This document shows positions 1-5,628 of a DNA stretch of 5,640 nt, piece by piece (the first letter of the stretch is position 1; every line of letters begins with the position of its first letter). The position numbers were made by a program, and so were the translations under genes. Origin of the DNA: Dehalococcoidales bacterium. Lineage in GTDB: Bacteria > Chloroflexota > Dehalococcoidia > Dehalococcoidales > RBG-16-60-22. Under the pieces are notes generated by a model. It saw only the letters and a list, made by a program, of their open reading frames with translations. It ran no database searches and was not told the origin of the DNA. The stretch lies in assembly GCA_030615475.1 (NCBI GenBank), contig JAUWZF010000084.1, positions 1 to 5,640 on the forward strand, given 5' to 3'.

Positions 1-62
1 ACGGGATTACATAACATTCTAGCAGATACGCTGGCCTAATACAACTGAGAAACGTGCCCATG

Positions 63-91
63 TTGAAGCGCCTACCTGTATAAGCTATAAT
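63..91 (+). promoter_or_regulatory. sigma70-type promoter of the aspS-tig-clpP operon
   Basis: A -35 box TTGAAG lies at 63-68 (four of six consensus bases). A perfect -10 box TATAAT lies at 86-91. The spacer of exactly 17 bases is optimal. Transcription would begin near 97-99, giving a leader of only about 25 bases before the aspS start. That leaves no room for a T-box or attenuator, so no leader regulation is visible. The assignment comes from sequence match and position; bases 1-62 upstream show nothing else that I can identify. Confidence 0.7.
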
Positions 92-112
92 CAAAAGTAA
101 AGTAGCATTTAC

Positions 113-117
113 AGGAG
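113..117 (+). promoter_or_regulatory. Shine-Dalgarno site that decides the aspS start
   Basis: AGGAG ends at 117, directly against the ATG at 118, which leaves no spacer. The in-frame TTG at 124 sits six bases downstream, a normal distance. The site therefore favours TTG 124 over ATG 118 as the start of aspS. Confidence 0.7.
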
Positions 118-123
118 ATGCAT

Positions 124-1920
124 TTGCTCAGGACTCATTCCTGCGGGGAATTAAGGAAAGAACACGCTGGTTGCGAGGTATCTCTGGCCGGCTGGGTCAA
201 CCGCCGGCGAGACCACGGCGGGCTTATTTTTATCGATTTGCGGGATAGGGAGGGCATTGTCCAGACGGTGTTCAATCCTGAAATATCGCCGTCAGGCCTG
301 AAAACCGCCGAAGAGATGCGTAACGAGTACGTCGTGAGGGTTACCGGTGAGGTAGCGTTGCGTCCGGCGGGCACCGAGAACTCCAAAATACCCACCGGTG
401 ACATCGAGGTAATCGTTAAGGATACCGAGATACTCAATACTTCCAATACGCCTCCCTTTTACATCAACGAAGAAGTCGAGGTTGATGAAAACCTGCGCCT
501 GAAATACCGCTATCTCGACCTGCGGCGACCCCGTATGAAAGAGAACATGCTCCTGCGCCACCGGGTTACCAAGTTCATGCGCGATTTCCTGGATGCCAGG
601 GGGTTTATCGAGGTGGAAACGCCTATCCTGCTCAAGAGCACGCCGGAGGGGGCCAGAGATTACCTGGTACCCAGTCGCGTTCATCCCGGCGAGTTTTACG
701 CCCTGCCGCAGTCGCCCCAGCAGCTCAAGCAGCTTCTGATGGTAGCCGGATTCGAGAAATACTACCAGATTGCCCGCTGCTTCCGTGACGAGGACACGCG
801 AGCCGACCGCCAGCCGGAACATACCCAGCTCGACATCGAGATGAGCTTCGTTACGCAGGATGATATTCTCAACCTGATGGAGGAGCTATATACCTCTCTG
901 GTTGAAACCATAAAGCCCGAGTTACACTTAGTAAAACCCTTCCCGCTATTGACCTACACCGAAGCCATAGAGCGCTACGGCTCGGACAAGCCGGACTTAC
1001 GTTACGACCTGGAAATAGCCGACCTGACCGATATTGCCGCGCGGACTGACTTCGCTATTTTACGGACGGCGATAGATAACGGGGGAAAAGTAAAAGGCAT
1101 AACCGCTCCCGGTTGTGGCGAATACAGCCGCAGCCAGCTGGAAGAACTGAACAAACTGGTGTTGAGCGCCGGTGCCGGGGGTTTACTGACTGTCTCCCTG
1201 GGGGCTAAAGGGGGCGGACTGGACGGGCTGACTCTGAATGAAGTAAAGTCCGTAGCCGCGAAATTTTTAACCCTGGAGCAGGTAAAAGAAATAGCCGGGC
1301 GCTGCCGGGCAGATAAAGGAGACCTGCTGCTCGTCGTCGCCGGTGAACCGGATAAAATTTATCCGGCACTTGATATACTGCGCCGCGAAATGGCCCGCCG
1401 CCTCAAGCTGGCCGACCCCGGCGTTATTGCGTTCGGCTTCGTGGTTGACTTCCCACTGCTGGCACGCAATGAGGAAACGGGACGCTGGGAACCGGCGAAT
1501 AATCCCTTCACCGAACCACGAGATGAAGATATTCCGCTTTTAGACAGCGCTCCGGAAAAGGTATTCGGTAAAAATTACGACATAGTTTGCAATGGACTGG
1601 AACTGGCCAGTGGCAGTATCAGAATTCACGACGCCGAACTGCAGAGAAAGATTTTCCGGCTGCTGGGTTATAACGATAAAGAGATTGACAGCCTTTTCGG
1701 ACATATGCTGGAGGCATTTGATTACGGGGCCCCGCCTCACGGTGGTATCGCCCCCGGCATCGACCGCACCGTTATGCTGCTGGCAGGGGAGGAGACCATC
1801 AGGGAGGTAATTGCCTTCCCCAAGACACAGAGCGCCATGGATTTAACCTTTGAGGCTCCTTCGCCGGTTACCGAAGAGCAGCTGGCTGAATTGCACATTC
1901 GTTTGCAGGAAGAAGAGTAG
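124..1920 (+). CDS. aspS: aspartyl-tRNA synthetase, probably the non-discriminating type
   Basis: This cytoplasmic class II synthetase activates aspartate with ATP and loads it on tRNA. From TTG 124 it has 598 residues, normal for bacterial AspRS (E. coli 590), and its N-terminus MLRTHSCGEL matches the family; ATG 118 would add two residues. Domains: anticodon-binding OB fold about 1-105, catalytic core from about 135, bacterial GAD insertion about 285-420, and catalytic C-terminal part after it. Visible motifs are motif 1 (GFIEVETP, 160-167), QSPQ 196-199, motif 2 FRDED 220-224, GLELASGS 491-498, and motif 3 GIAPGIDR 541-548. His31 (in RRRDHGG) and Gly83 (in RPAGT) match residues tied in Pseudomonas aeruginosa AspRS to recognition of tRNA-Asn, so it may also make Asp-tRNA-Asn for GatCAB. 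Odd points: His replaces the usual motif 2 Phe in PE(F)TQ, and Asn-Asn replaces the His-His of the HHPFT loop. It is first in the operon, 16 bases before tig. Confidence 0.96.
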   Translation: MLRTHSCGELRKEHAGCEVSLAGWVNRRRDHGGLIFIDLRDREGIVQTVFNPEISPSGLKTAEEMRNEYVVRVTGEVALRPAGTENSKIPTGDIEVIVKDTEILNTSNTPPFYINEEVEVDENLRLKYRYLDLRRPRMKENMLLRHRVTKFMRDFLDARGFIEVETPILLKSTPEGARDYLVPSRVHPGEFYALPQSPQQLKQLLMVAGFEKYYQIARCFRDEDTRADRQPEHTQLDIEMSFVTQDDILNLMEELYTSLVETIKPELHLVKPFPLLTYTEAIERYGSDKPDLRYDLEIADLTDIAARTDFAILRTAIDNGGKVKGITAPGCGEYSRSQLEELNKLVLSAGAGGLLTVSLGAKGGGLDGLTLNEVKSVAAKFLTLEQVKEIAGRCRADKGDLLLVVAGEPDKIYPALDILRREMARRLKLADPGVIAFGFVVDFPLLARNEETGRWEPANNPFTEPRDEDIPLLDSAPEKVFGKNYDIVCNGLELASGSIRIHDAELQRKIFRLLGYNDKEIDSLFGHMLEAFDYGAPPHGGIAPGIDRTVMLLAGEETIREVIAFPKTQSAMDLTFEAPSPVTEEQLAELHIRLQEEE

Positions 1921-1927
1921 CCAATCG

Positions 1928-1932
1928 GGAGG
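1928..1932 (+). promoter_or_regulatory. Shine-Dalgarno site of tig
   Basis: GGAGG in the short aspS-tig gap lies four bases before the TTG at 1937. No ATG stands at a suitable distance, so this site supports the TTG start. The upstream ATG at 1850, inside aspS, has no such site. Confidence 0.7.
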
Positions 1933-1936
1933 AAAT

Positions 1937-3265
1937 TTGAAAGTAACGAAAGAGAAAGAAGAGAACCGCCAGGCATTTCTAACCGTCGAGATGGAGCCGG
2001 CCGAAATGGAAACATCCCTGCAGGATGCTTACCATCACCTGGCGCAAAAAACGGATATCCCCGGATTCCGTAAGGGGAAAGCCCCGCGGGTGGTGGTGGA
2101 AAGCCATATAGGGAAATCGAGACTCCTGGAAGAGGCGCTCGACCGCCTGCTCCCTCAGGCCTACGAGCAAGCCCTCAAAGAGCAGGAAATAGAACCCTTT
2201 GCCCAGCCGGATCTGGAGGTAACCCAGACCGACCCGTTAATATTCAAGGCGGTCGTGCCTCTGGCACCCGCCGTGGAACTGGGGGATTACCGGAGTATCC
2301 GGATGACACCCGACCCGGTTGACATAACGGATGAAAACATTAATTCCGTAATAGAAGAGATGCGCCACCAGCACGCCACCTGGGAACCCGTCGACAGGCC
2401 GCTGGACTATAACGACCTGGCCACTATCGACATTAACGGTAAGGTCGAGGAGAAGCCTTATGTTCAAAAAGTGGGGGCCCAGATTCAGGTCCTGAAAGAC
2501 CTGATTTCCCCGGCACCGGGATTTGCCGACCAGATAGTCGGCATGAAGAAAGAAGAGGAAAAGGAGTTCACGTTAAGCTTCCCCGGGGACTATCCCAACA
2601 GCCAGGTAGCCGGGAAGGAAGGCCATTTTATAGTAAAGCTATCCGAAATCAAGGTAGAGAAGCTCCCGGAACTCAATGACGAGTTTGCCGGTCAGGTCTC
2701 TCCCGACTTCAAAACGGTCGACGCGCTCCGCGAGGAAGTTGTGAAAAGTTTACAACTGAGGGCCGAGGAACGCGTCAGGGTGGACTTTGAAGAGCGGGTA
2801 ATTAATGCCGCCATCGAGCAGTCCAAGGTGGAATATCCGCCGGTCCTGGTGGAACTGGAAATCAACCGTATTCTCAATGAACAGGCGAGACAGCTGCAGA
2901 TGACGGGGCGGGGCATGGACGAATACCTGAAAAGCATCAACAAGACAGAGGAGCAGCTCCGTGAAGAACTGCGACTGGTGGCGACGAAAAACGTGGCCGC
3001 CTCTCTGGTCATGAGCAAGGTTGCCGAAGCAGAGAAAATCGAAGTCACCGAGTCCGATATAGAAAACGGGATTAACAACATGACCCGGGGTACGGCGGAA
3101 GATAAAATGGAGGAACTGCGAAAAATGCTGGACACCCCGCAGACCCGCGAATCACTCAAGCAGTCGCTGAGGACGCGCAAGACCATAGAGCGACTGACGG
3201 AAATAGCTAAAGACTCCAAGAAAAAGACAAAGGCGAAGAAGAACAAAAAGGAGGAGGGAAAATGA
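1937..3265 (+). CDS. tig: trigger factor, ribosome-associated chaperone
   Basis: Trigger factor docks at the ribosome exit tunnel and shields new polypeptides as they fold. From TTG 1937 it has 442 residues and begins MKVTKEKEEN, as the family does. The ribosome-binding signature GFRKGKAP then falls at 43-50, the same numbering as in E. coli, which supports this start. Domains: N-terminal ribosome-binding domain about 1-112; FKBP-like prolyl isomerase domain about 155-242, ending in the typical KLPELNDEF; and a helical C-terminal substrate cradle about 245-425. The isomerase domain keeps APGF (193-196), FPGDYP (215-220) and Phe231, but has Ile165 where an aromatic DF is usual, so activity is uncertain. 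The last 15 or so residues are almost all Lys and Glu; this tail overlaps the ribosome-binding site of clpP. Its stop overlaps the clpP start by four bases, so coupled translation is likely. Confidence 0.95.
   Translation: MKVTKEKEENRQAFLTVEMEPAEMETSLQDAYHHLAQKTDIPGFRKGKAPRVVVESHIGKSRLLEEALDRLLPQAYEQALKEQEIEPFAQPDLEVTQTDPLIFKAVVPLAPAVELGDYRSIRMTPDPVDITDENINSVIEEMRHQHATWEPVDRPLDYNDLATIDINGKVEEKPYVQKVGAQIQVLKDLISPAPGFADQIVGMKKEEEKEFTLSFPGDYPNSQVAGKEGHFIVKLSEIKVEKLPELNDEFAGQVSPDFKTVDALREEVVKSLQLRAEERVRVDFEERVINAAIEQSKVEYPPVLVELEINRILNEQARQLQMTGRGMDEYLKSINKTEEQLREELRLVATKNVAASLVMSKVAEAEKIEVTESDIENGINNMTRGTAEDKMEELRKMLDTPQTRESLKQSLRTRKTIERLTEIAKDSKKKTKAKKNKKEEGK
3248..3254 (+). promoter_or_regulatory. 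strong Shine-Dalgarno site of clpP, inside the 3' end of tig
   Basis: AAGGAGG lies seven bases before the clpP ATG at 3262 and also encodes part of the Lys-Glu tail of trigger factor. A near-perfect site together with the ATGA overlap suggests that clpP is well translated and can be re-initiated by ribosomes finishing tig. Confidence 0.75.
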
Positions 3266-3927
3266 ATAGTCTGCCAGTAAATAATCTACCATTACATAAT
3301 CTACCGACGAATATCATACCCGGTGTGGTCGAAAGCGGCCCAAGAGGAGAAAGGTTCTGGGATATATATTCCCTGCTCCTGAAAGAGCGTATCATCATGC
3401 TCTTCACCCCTATCTCCGACCCTGTGGCCAATACCCTGATTGCCCAGTTTCTCTATCTGGAACGTGAAGACCCGGACAAGGACATCAACATGTATATCCA
3501 GAGTCCGGGCGGTATCATCAGTGCCGGCCTGGCCATCTACGATACCATGCAGCTTATCCGCCCCCAAGTCTCCACCATCTGCGTGGGAATGGCAGCCAGT
3601 ATGGCCACTGTTTTGCTTTGCGGCGGCACCAAGGGCAAGCGCTACGCCCTACCTCACGCCACCGTCCACATGCACCAGGCGATGGGCGGCGCCCAGGGGC
3701 AAGCCTCGGATATCGCCATTGCCGCCCGCGAGATTGCCCGGCAGCAGGATATGATAAAGGATATTATCGTCAAGCATACCGGCCAGTCGGTGGACAAGGT
3801 CACTCATGATACCGACCGTGACTTCTATCTCAACCCGATACAGGCGGTGGAATACGGCATCATCGACGAGGTCCTGAACAAGCCGTCCGACGACAAGGAA
3901 GAGAAGCCTAAAAAAGAGAATAAGTAA
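3262..3927 (+). CDS. clpP: ATP-dependent Clp protease proteolytic subunit ClpP
   Basis: ClpP forms a barrel of two heptamer rings that degrades proteins fed by an AAA+ partner such as ClpX or ClpC. It has 221 residues, slightly longer than E. coli ClpP (207). The catalytic triad is visible: Ser113 in GMAASMA, His138 in HMHQ, and Asp187 in DTDRD. The conserved SPGG (81-84), YDTMQ (93-97), GQASDI and AVEYG segments are also present. The N-terminus holds a short Leu-Pro repeat (NLPLH/NLPTN) ahead of the region matching 'LVPMVIE', here IIPGVVE, so the axial gate differs from the usual sequence. Trp33 replaces the common Tyr/Phe in RGERxxDIYS, and MLFTPI replaces the usual FLG[TS]PI. The C-terminus is a charged tail (KPSDDKEEKPKKENK). 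It is last in the operon; no clpX follows, so the unfoldase must be encoded elsewhere. Confidence 0.96.
   Translation: MNSLPVNNLPLHNLPTNIIPGVVESGPRGERFWDIYSLLLKERIIMLFTPISDPVANTLIAQFLYLEREDPDKDINMYIQSPGGIISAGLAIYDTMQLIRPQVSTICVGMAASMATVLLCGGTKGKRYALPHATVHMHQAMGGAQGQASDIAIAAREIARQQDMIKDIIVKHTGQSVDKVTHDTDRDFYLNPIQAVEYGIIDEVLNKPSDDKEEKPKKENK
3281..3310 (+). repeat. imperfect 15-bp tandem duplication in the start of clpP
   Basis: ATAATCTACC occurs at 3281-3290 and again at 3296-3305, exactly 15 bases apart and in frame. It gives two NLPxx units in the ClpP N-terminus. The preceding SLPVN may be a third, decayed unit. This looks like in-frame slippage or duplication in a tolerant segment. Confidence 0.6.
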
Positions 3928-3941
3928 ACTTAAATTAAAAT

Positions 3942-3969
3942 TCATTGCGAGCGTAGCGAAGCAATCTCT
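3942..3969 (+). repeat. short REP-like element (TCATTGCGAG...GAAGCAATCTC)
   Basis: The stretch has arms ATTGC (3944-3948) and GCAAT (3961-3965) around a 12-base centre, followed by CTC. Intergenic repeats of this form are common and multicopy in Dehalococcoidia-like and several other bacterial genomes (from memory). It begins 14 bases after the clpP stop. No T-run follows, so it is not a standard terminator, though it could stabilise the 3' end of the operon transcript. Copy number cannot be checked from one window. Confidence 0.6.
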
Positions 3970-4006
3970 CAATATTGGCATGAAAATGGAAAGTTAGAAC
4001 TACGAT

Positions 4007-4103
4007 GTTATTCCCGCCCCGTATCGGTGTATGGGGTAAACTCCGGCGGGAATCCAGAAGGGGGCAAGGGTGGCTGGATTGTCGGGTCAAGCCCGACAAT
4101 GAC
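4007..4103. repeat. multi-hairpin intergenic repeat, MITE/REP-like
   Basis: Three inverted repeats lie side by side and share arm edges. ATTCCCGCC 4010-4018 pairs with GGCGGGAAT 4045-4053. AATCCAG 4051-4057 pairs with CTGGATT 4074-4080. ATTGTCGGG 4078-4086 pairs with CCCGACAAT 4092-4100 around the loop TCAAG. Inside the first arm pair, CCCCGTA and TATGGGG (4017-4036) can form a further small stem. The ends GTTATT and AATGAC are imperfect terminal inverted repeats. A plus-strand reading gives LDCRVKPDND, a peptide often seen as a spurious translation of such repeats. It lies just past the stops of two convergent operons and may act as a transcript-end structure, but no T-tract is present. Confidence 0.65.
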
Positions 4104-4106
4104 AAA

Positions 4107-4946
4107 TCAATTCGGAAGCTTGTCTTTTACTATCTCGTCTATCTCGGCGGTAAGGTCGTAACCGCTAATAACATGGCCGGCAGCGTCAACGACCCGCCGG
4201 TCTTTGCTTATTTTCACCTTACCCCGGCTGAAAACTCCGATGGTGGCCACCGTCAGCGGCAGCTCCCGCACGGCGCCGTGCTGCCGGATGGTCTTGAACA
4301 GGGGATTTTCCTCTCCCTGCGTCTTTTTGATTTCCTCGACGGACTTACCCTTTATTTCCTCCCGGTACCGGTCGAAGGCTTTACCACGTATCGGGAACGT
4401 GCAATAGGTCGCCGTAGGGCCCATATCCAGCTCCGGGATGGCCACGTGCATCTTCACGCCCTGGATATCCGCACCGCTTTCAATCAACTTCCAGATTACC
4501 TGCTGCCAGGTGCCGGCAGGCCCATCGGGCGCCGCGGGGTGCAGATTGATGATATCATACTTTTCGCACATCTCCGGGCCGGTGATAAGCATGAATCCGG
4601 CCAGAACACACAGGTCGGGGGTAAAACCCTCCAGCCGCTTCATAACCTCTCTATCATAGTCAAGTCGCCATTGCGGTAGAGGTTGAGCGGGGTCGGGGTT
4701 GGGCATGTCTCTCACCGCCTTGTACATCTGGTAGGAAAAGCTTACCCGAGGGATGCCATAGCCTTTCACCATATCCAGATACTGGTCGGTAGCTTCCGTC
4801 TCACCACGGTCACGACTGCAAAAGACGAACTCTATCTCCGCATCGAGCTCTCCGGCGATAATACTGTCCTGGACCGTCTTTAAAAGTCCTCTGGAGCCCG
4901 CGCCTCTCCCCGTGGAAAACCAGCCGATTTTATAGCGATTGCTCAC
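4107..4946 (-). CDS. PurN-like formyltransferase family protein, substrate uncertain
   Basis: The protein belongs to the formyltransferase fold that includes PurN, which uses 10-formyl-tetrahydrofolate to formylate glycinamide ribonucleotide in purine synthesis. It has 279 residues, against about 190-215 for ordinary PurN. The start is GTG at 4946-4944, five bases after AGGAGG. Visible: beta strand and glycine-rich loop IGWFSTGRGAGSRG (7-20), CSRDRGET (43-50), and the active-site segment with Asn134 and His136 (INLHPAAP). Asp174 in ELDMGP corresponds to PurN Asp144, so the Asn-His-Asp set is complete. The GPAGTWQQVIW stretch after the His differs from the short PurN loop. An insertion at about 70-105 and a 90-residue C-terminal part, with a RELPLTVATIG strand and an ISKDRRVVD segment, account for the extra length. 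It is second in an operon with a PHP phosphoesterase. It could be a divergent PurN or a formyltransferase for another sugar-amine; the fold is much surer than the substrate. Confidence 0.8.
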   Translation of the reverse strand: MSNRYKIGWFSTGRGAGSRGLLKTVQDSIIAGELDAEIEFVFCSRDRGETEATDQYLDMVKGYGIPRVSFSYQMYKAVRDMPNPDPAQPLPQWRLDYDREVMKRLEGFTPDLCVLAGFMLITGPEMCEKYDIINLHPAAPDGPAGTWQQVIWKLIESGADIQGVKMHVAIPELDMGPTATYCTFPIRGKAFDRYREEIKGKSVEEIKKTQGEENPLFKTIRQHGAVRELPLTVATIGVFSRGKVKISKDRRVVDAAGHVISGYDLTAEIDEIVKDKLPN

Positions 4947-4948
4947 CG

Positions 4949-5605
4949 TTACCTCCTCGTGAGGAACTGCGATTTCACTTTAGCCCAGGTACTGAAAAGA
5001 CGTAAAAATATGCTTGACCTGTGTCCCTGAATCCTGCCCCGGGCCAGAGACTTGAGGAATTCATCCTTATCTTTAAATTCGGGCATCTCCACATAGGCAC
5101 TACCGATTTCACTGATGGTGTGGGCATCGCTGCCGGCGCTGCCGGGTATGCCGTGTTTCTCCGCAAAAGCCCGGGCTTTCTCGGAATTAGCCGTAAATGG
5201 GCTCCGGGAATTAAGCACCTCTATCAGGTCAATCTCCCCGGCTATCTCATCGATAACCCAGTTCTTCAATACGGAGCCACGTATCGTTTCAAATGGGTGC
5301 GGGATGTTCACCAGTCCACCCTGCGCCCGGATACGTTTAATGGTCTCTTGAGGAGTCAATCCGCCGGGTATGGTCTCTTTCAGGAACATGCCCATAATTT
5401 CGCCCTGGGTGGTCAGGATTTCCTCGGCGACGATAACCCGGAATGGTGCCAGTTTCTGCATCATCAGGGCACCTTCAACAATACCGTGGTCGGCAACGAC
5501 GATGCAGTTTATCCTCAGTTCCTGGCAACGCTTGACGATTTTATCAAGAGGCGTACTACAGTCCATGGAAAATTCGGTATGGATATGCAGGTCGGCTTTC
5601 AGCAT
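4949..5605 (-). CDS. PHP-domain metal-dependent phosphoesterase
   Basis: PHP (polymerase and histidinol phosphatase) proteins are metal-dependent hydrolases of phosphate esters; close families include histidinol phosphatase and the YciV/RNase AM type nucleotide phosphatase. The 218 residues hold the full metal-binding series: DLHIHTEFS (5-13) with His7 and His9, Asp39-His40 in VADHG, Glu61/Glu62 in VAEEI, His103 in IPHPF, and Asp160 and His162 in GSDAH. It is a single compact PHP domain with no added polymerase or exonuclease part. The C-terminal 30 residues are basic. There is no signal peptide, so it should be cytoplasmic. The ATG at 5605-5603 gives a family-like N-terminus (MLKADLHIHT); a purine-rich GGAGAGGAGGGG lies 11 bases before it, rather far for a Shine-Dalgarno site. 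It precedes the formyltransferase by two bases. The in-vivo substrate cannot be read from the sequence. Confidence 0.88.
   Translation of the reverse strand: MLKADLHIHTEFSMDCSTPLDKIVKRCQELRINCIVVADHGIVEGALMMQKLAPFRVIVAEEILTTQGEIMGMFLKETIPGGLTPQETIKRIRAQGGLVNIPHPFETIRGSVLKNWVIDEIAGEIDLIEVLNSRSPFTANSEKARAFAEKHGIPGSAGSDAHTISEIGSAYVEMPEFKDKDEFLKSLARGRIQGHRSSIFLRLFSTWAKVKSQFLTRR
4952..4957 (-). promoter_or_regulatory. Shine-Dalgarno site of the formyltransferase, within the PHP gene
   Basis: On the minus strand AGGAGG lies in the last two codons (Arg-Arg) of the PHP gene, five bases before the GTG start. It fixes the GTG as the start and implies coupled translation of the two genes. Confidence 0.75.
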
Positions 5606-5616
5606 AGCAGTCTCAG

Positions 5617-5628
5617 CCCCTCCTCTCC
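5617..5628 (-). promoter_or_regulatory. likely Shine-Dalgarno site of the PHP gene
   Basis: On the minus strand the run GGAGAGGAGGGG ends 11 bases before the ATG at 5605. That is longer than the usual 5-9 bases, but no other purine-rich site or alternative start codon is visible up to the window edge. The promoter of this operon must lie beyond 5640. Confidence 0.5.

Noticed and set aside
1..62. Possible tRNA or gene end at the left edge
   Set aside because: No cloverleaf, stem-loop or convincing frame could be found in these bases.
92..123. T-box or attenuator leader before aspS
   Set aside because: The predicted leader is only about 25 bases, too short for any such structure.
292..822. 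176-codon minus-strand frame within aspS
   Set aside because: Antisense of conserved AspRS sequence with no domain or start signal.
1850..1936. Upstream ATG extension of trigger factor starting inside aspS
   Set aside because: It would overlap aspS by 71 bases, has no ribosome-binding site, and adds 29 residues unlike the family; TTG 1937 restores E. coli-like numbering of the GFRKGKAP motif.
2692..3246. 184-codon minus-strand frame within tig
   Set aside because: Very Ser/Arg-rich composition is what antisense of a Glu/Lys-rich helical protein gives; tig is clearly real.
4078..4109. Hairpin ATTGTCGGG/CCCGACAAT as a rho-independent terminator
   Set aside because: The stem is good (9 bp, 5-base loop), but no T-run follows on either strand; better described as part of the repeat, with a possible role at transcript ends.
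4005..4679. 224-codon plus-strand frame across the repeat and antisense to the formyltransferase
   Set aside because: Its first part is translation of the intergenic repeat (LDCRVKPDND) and the rest is the shadow of a well-supported gene on the other strand; no ribosome-binding site or recognisable domain.
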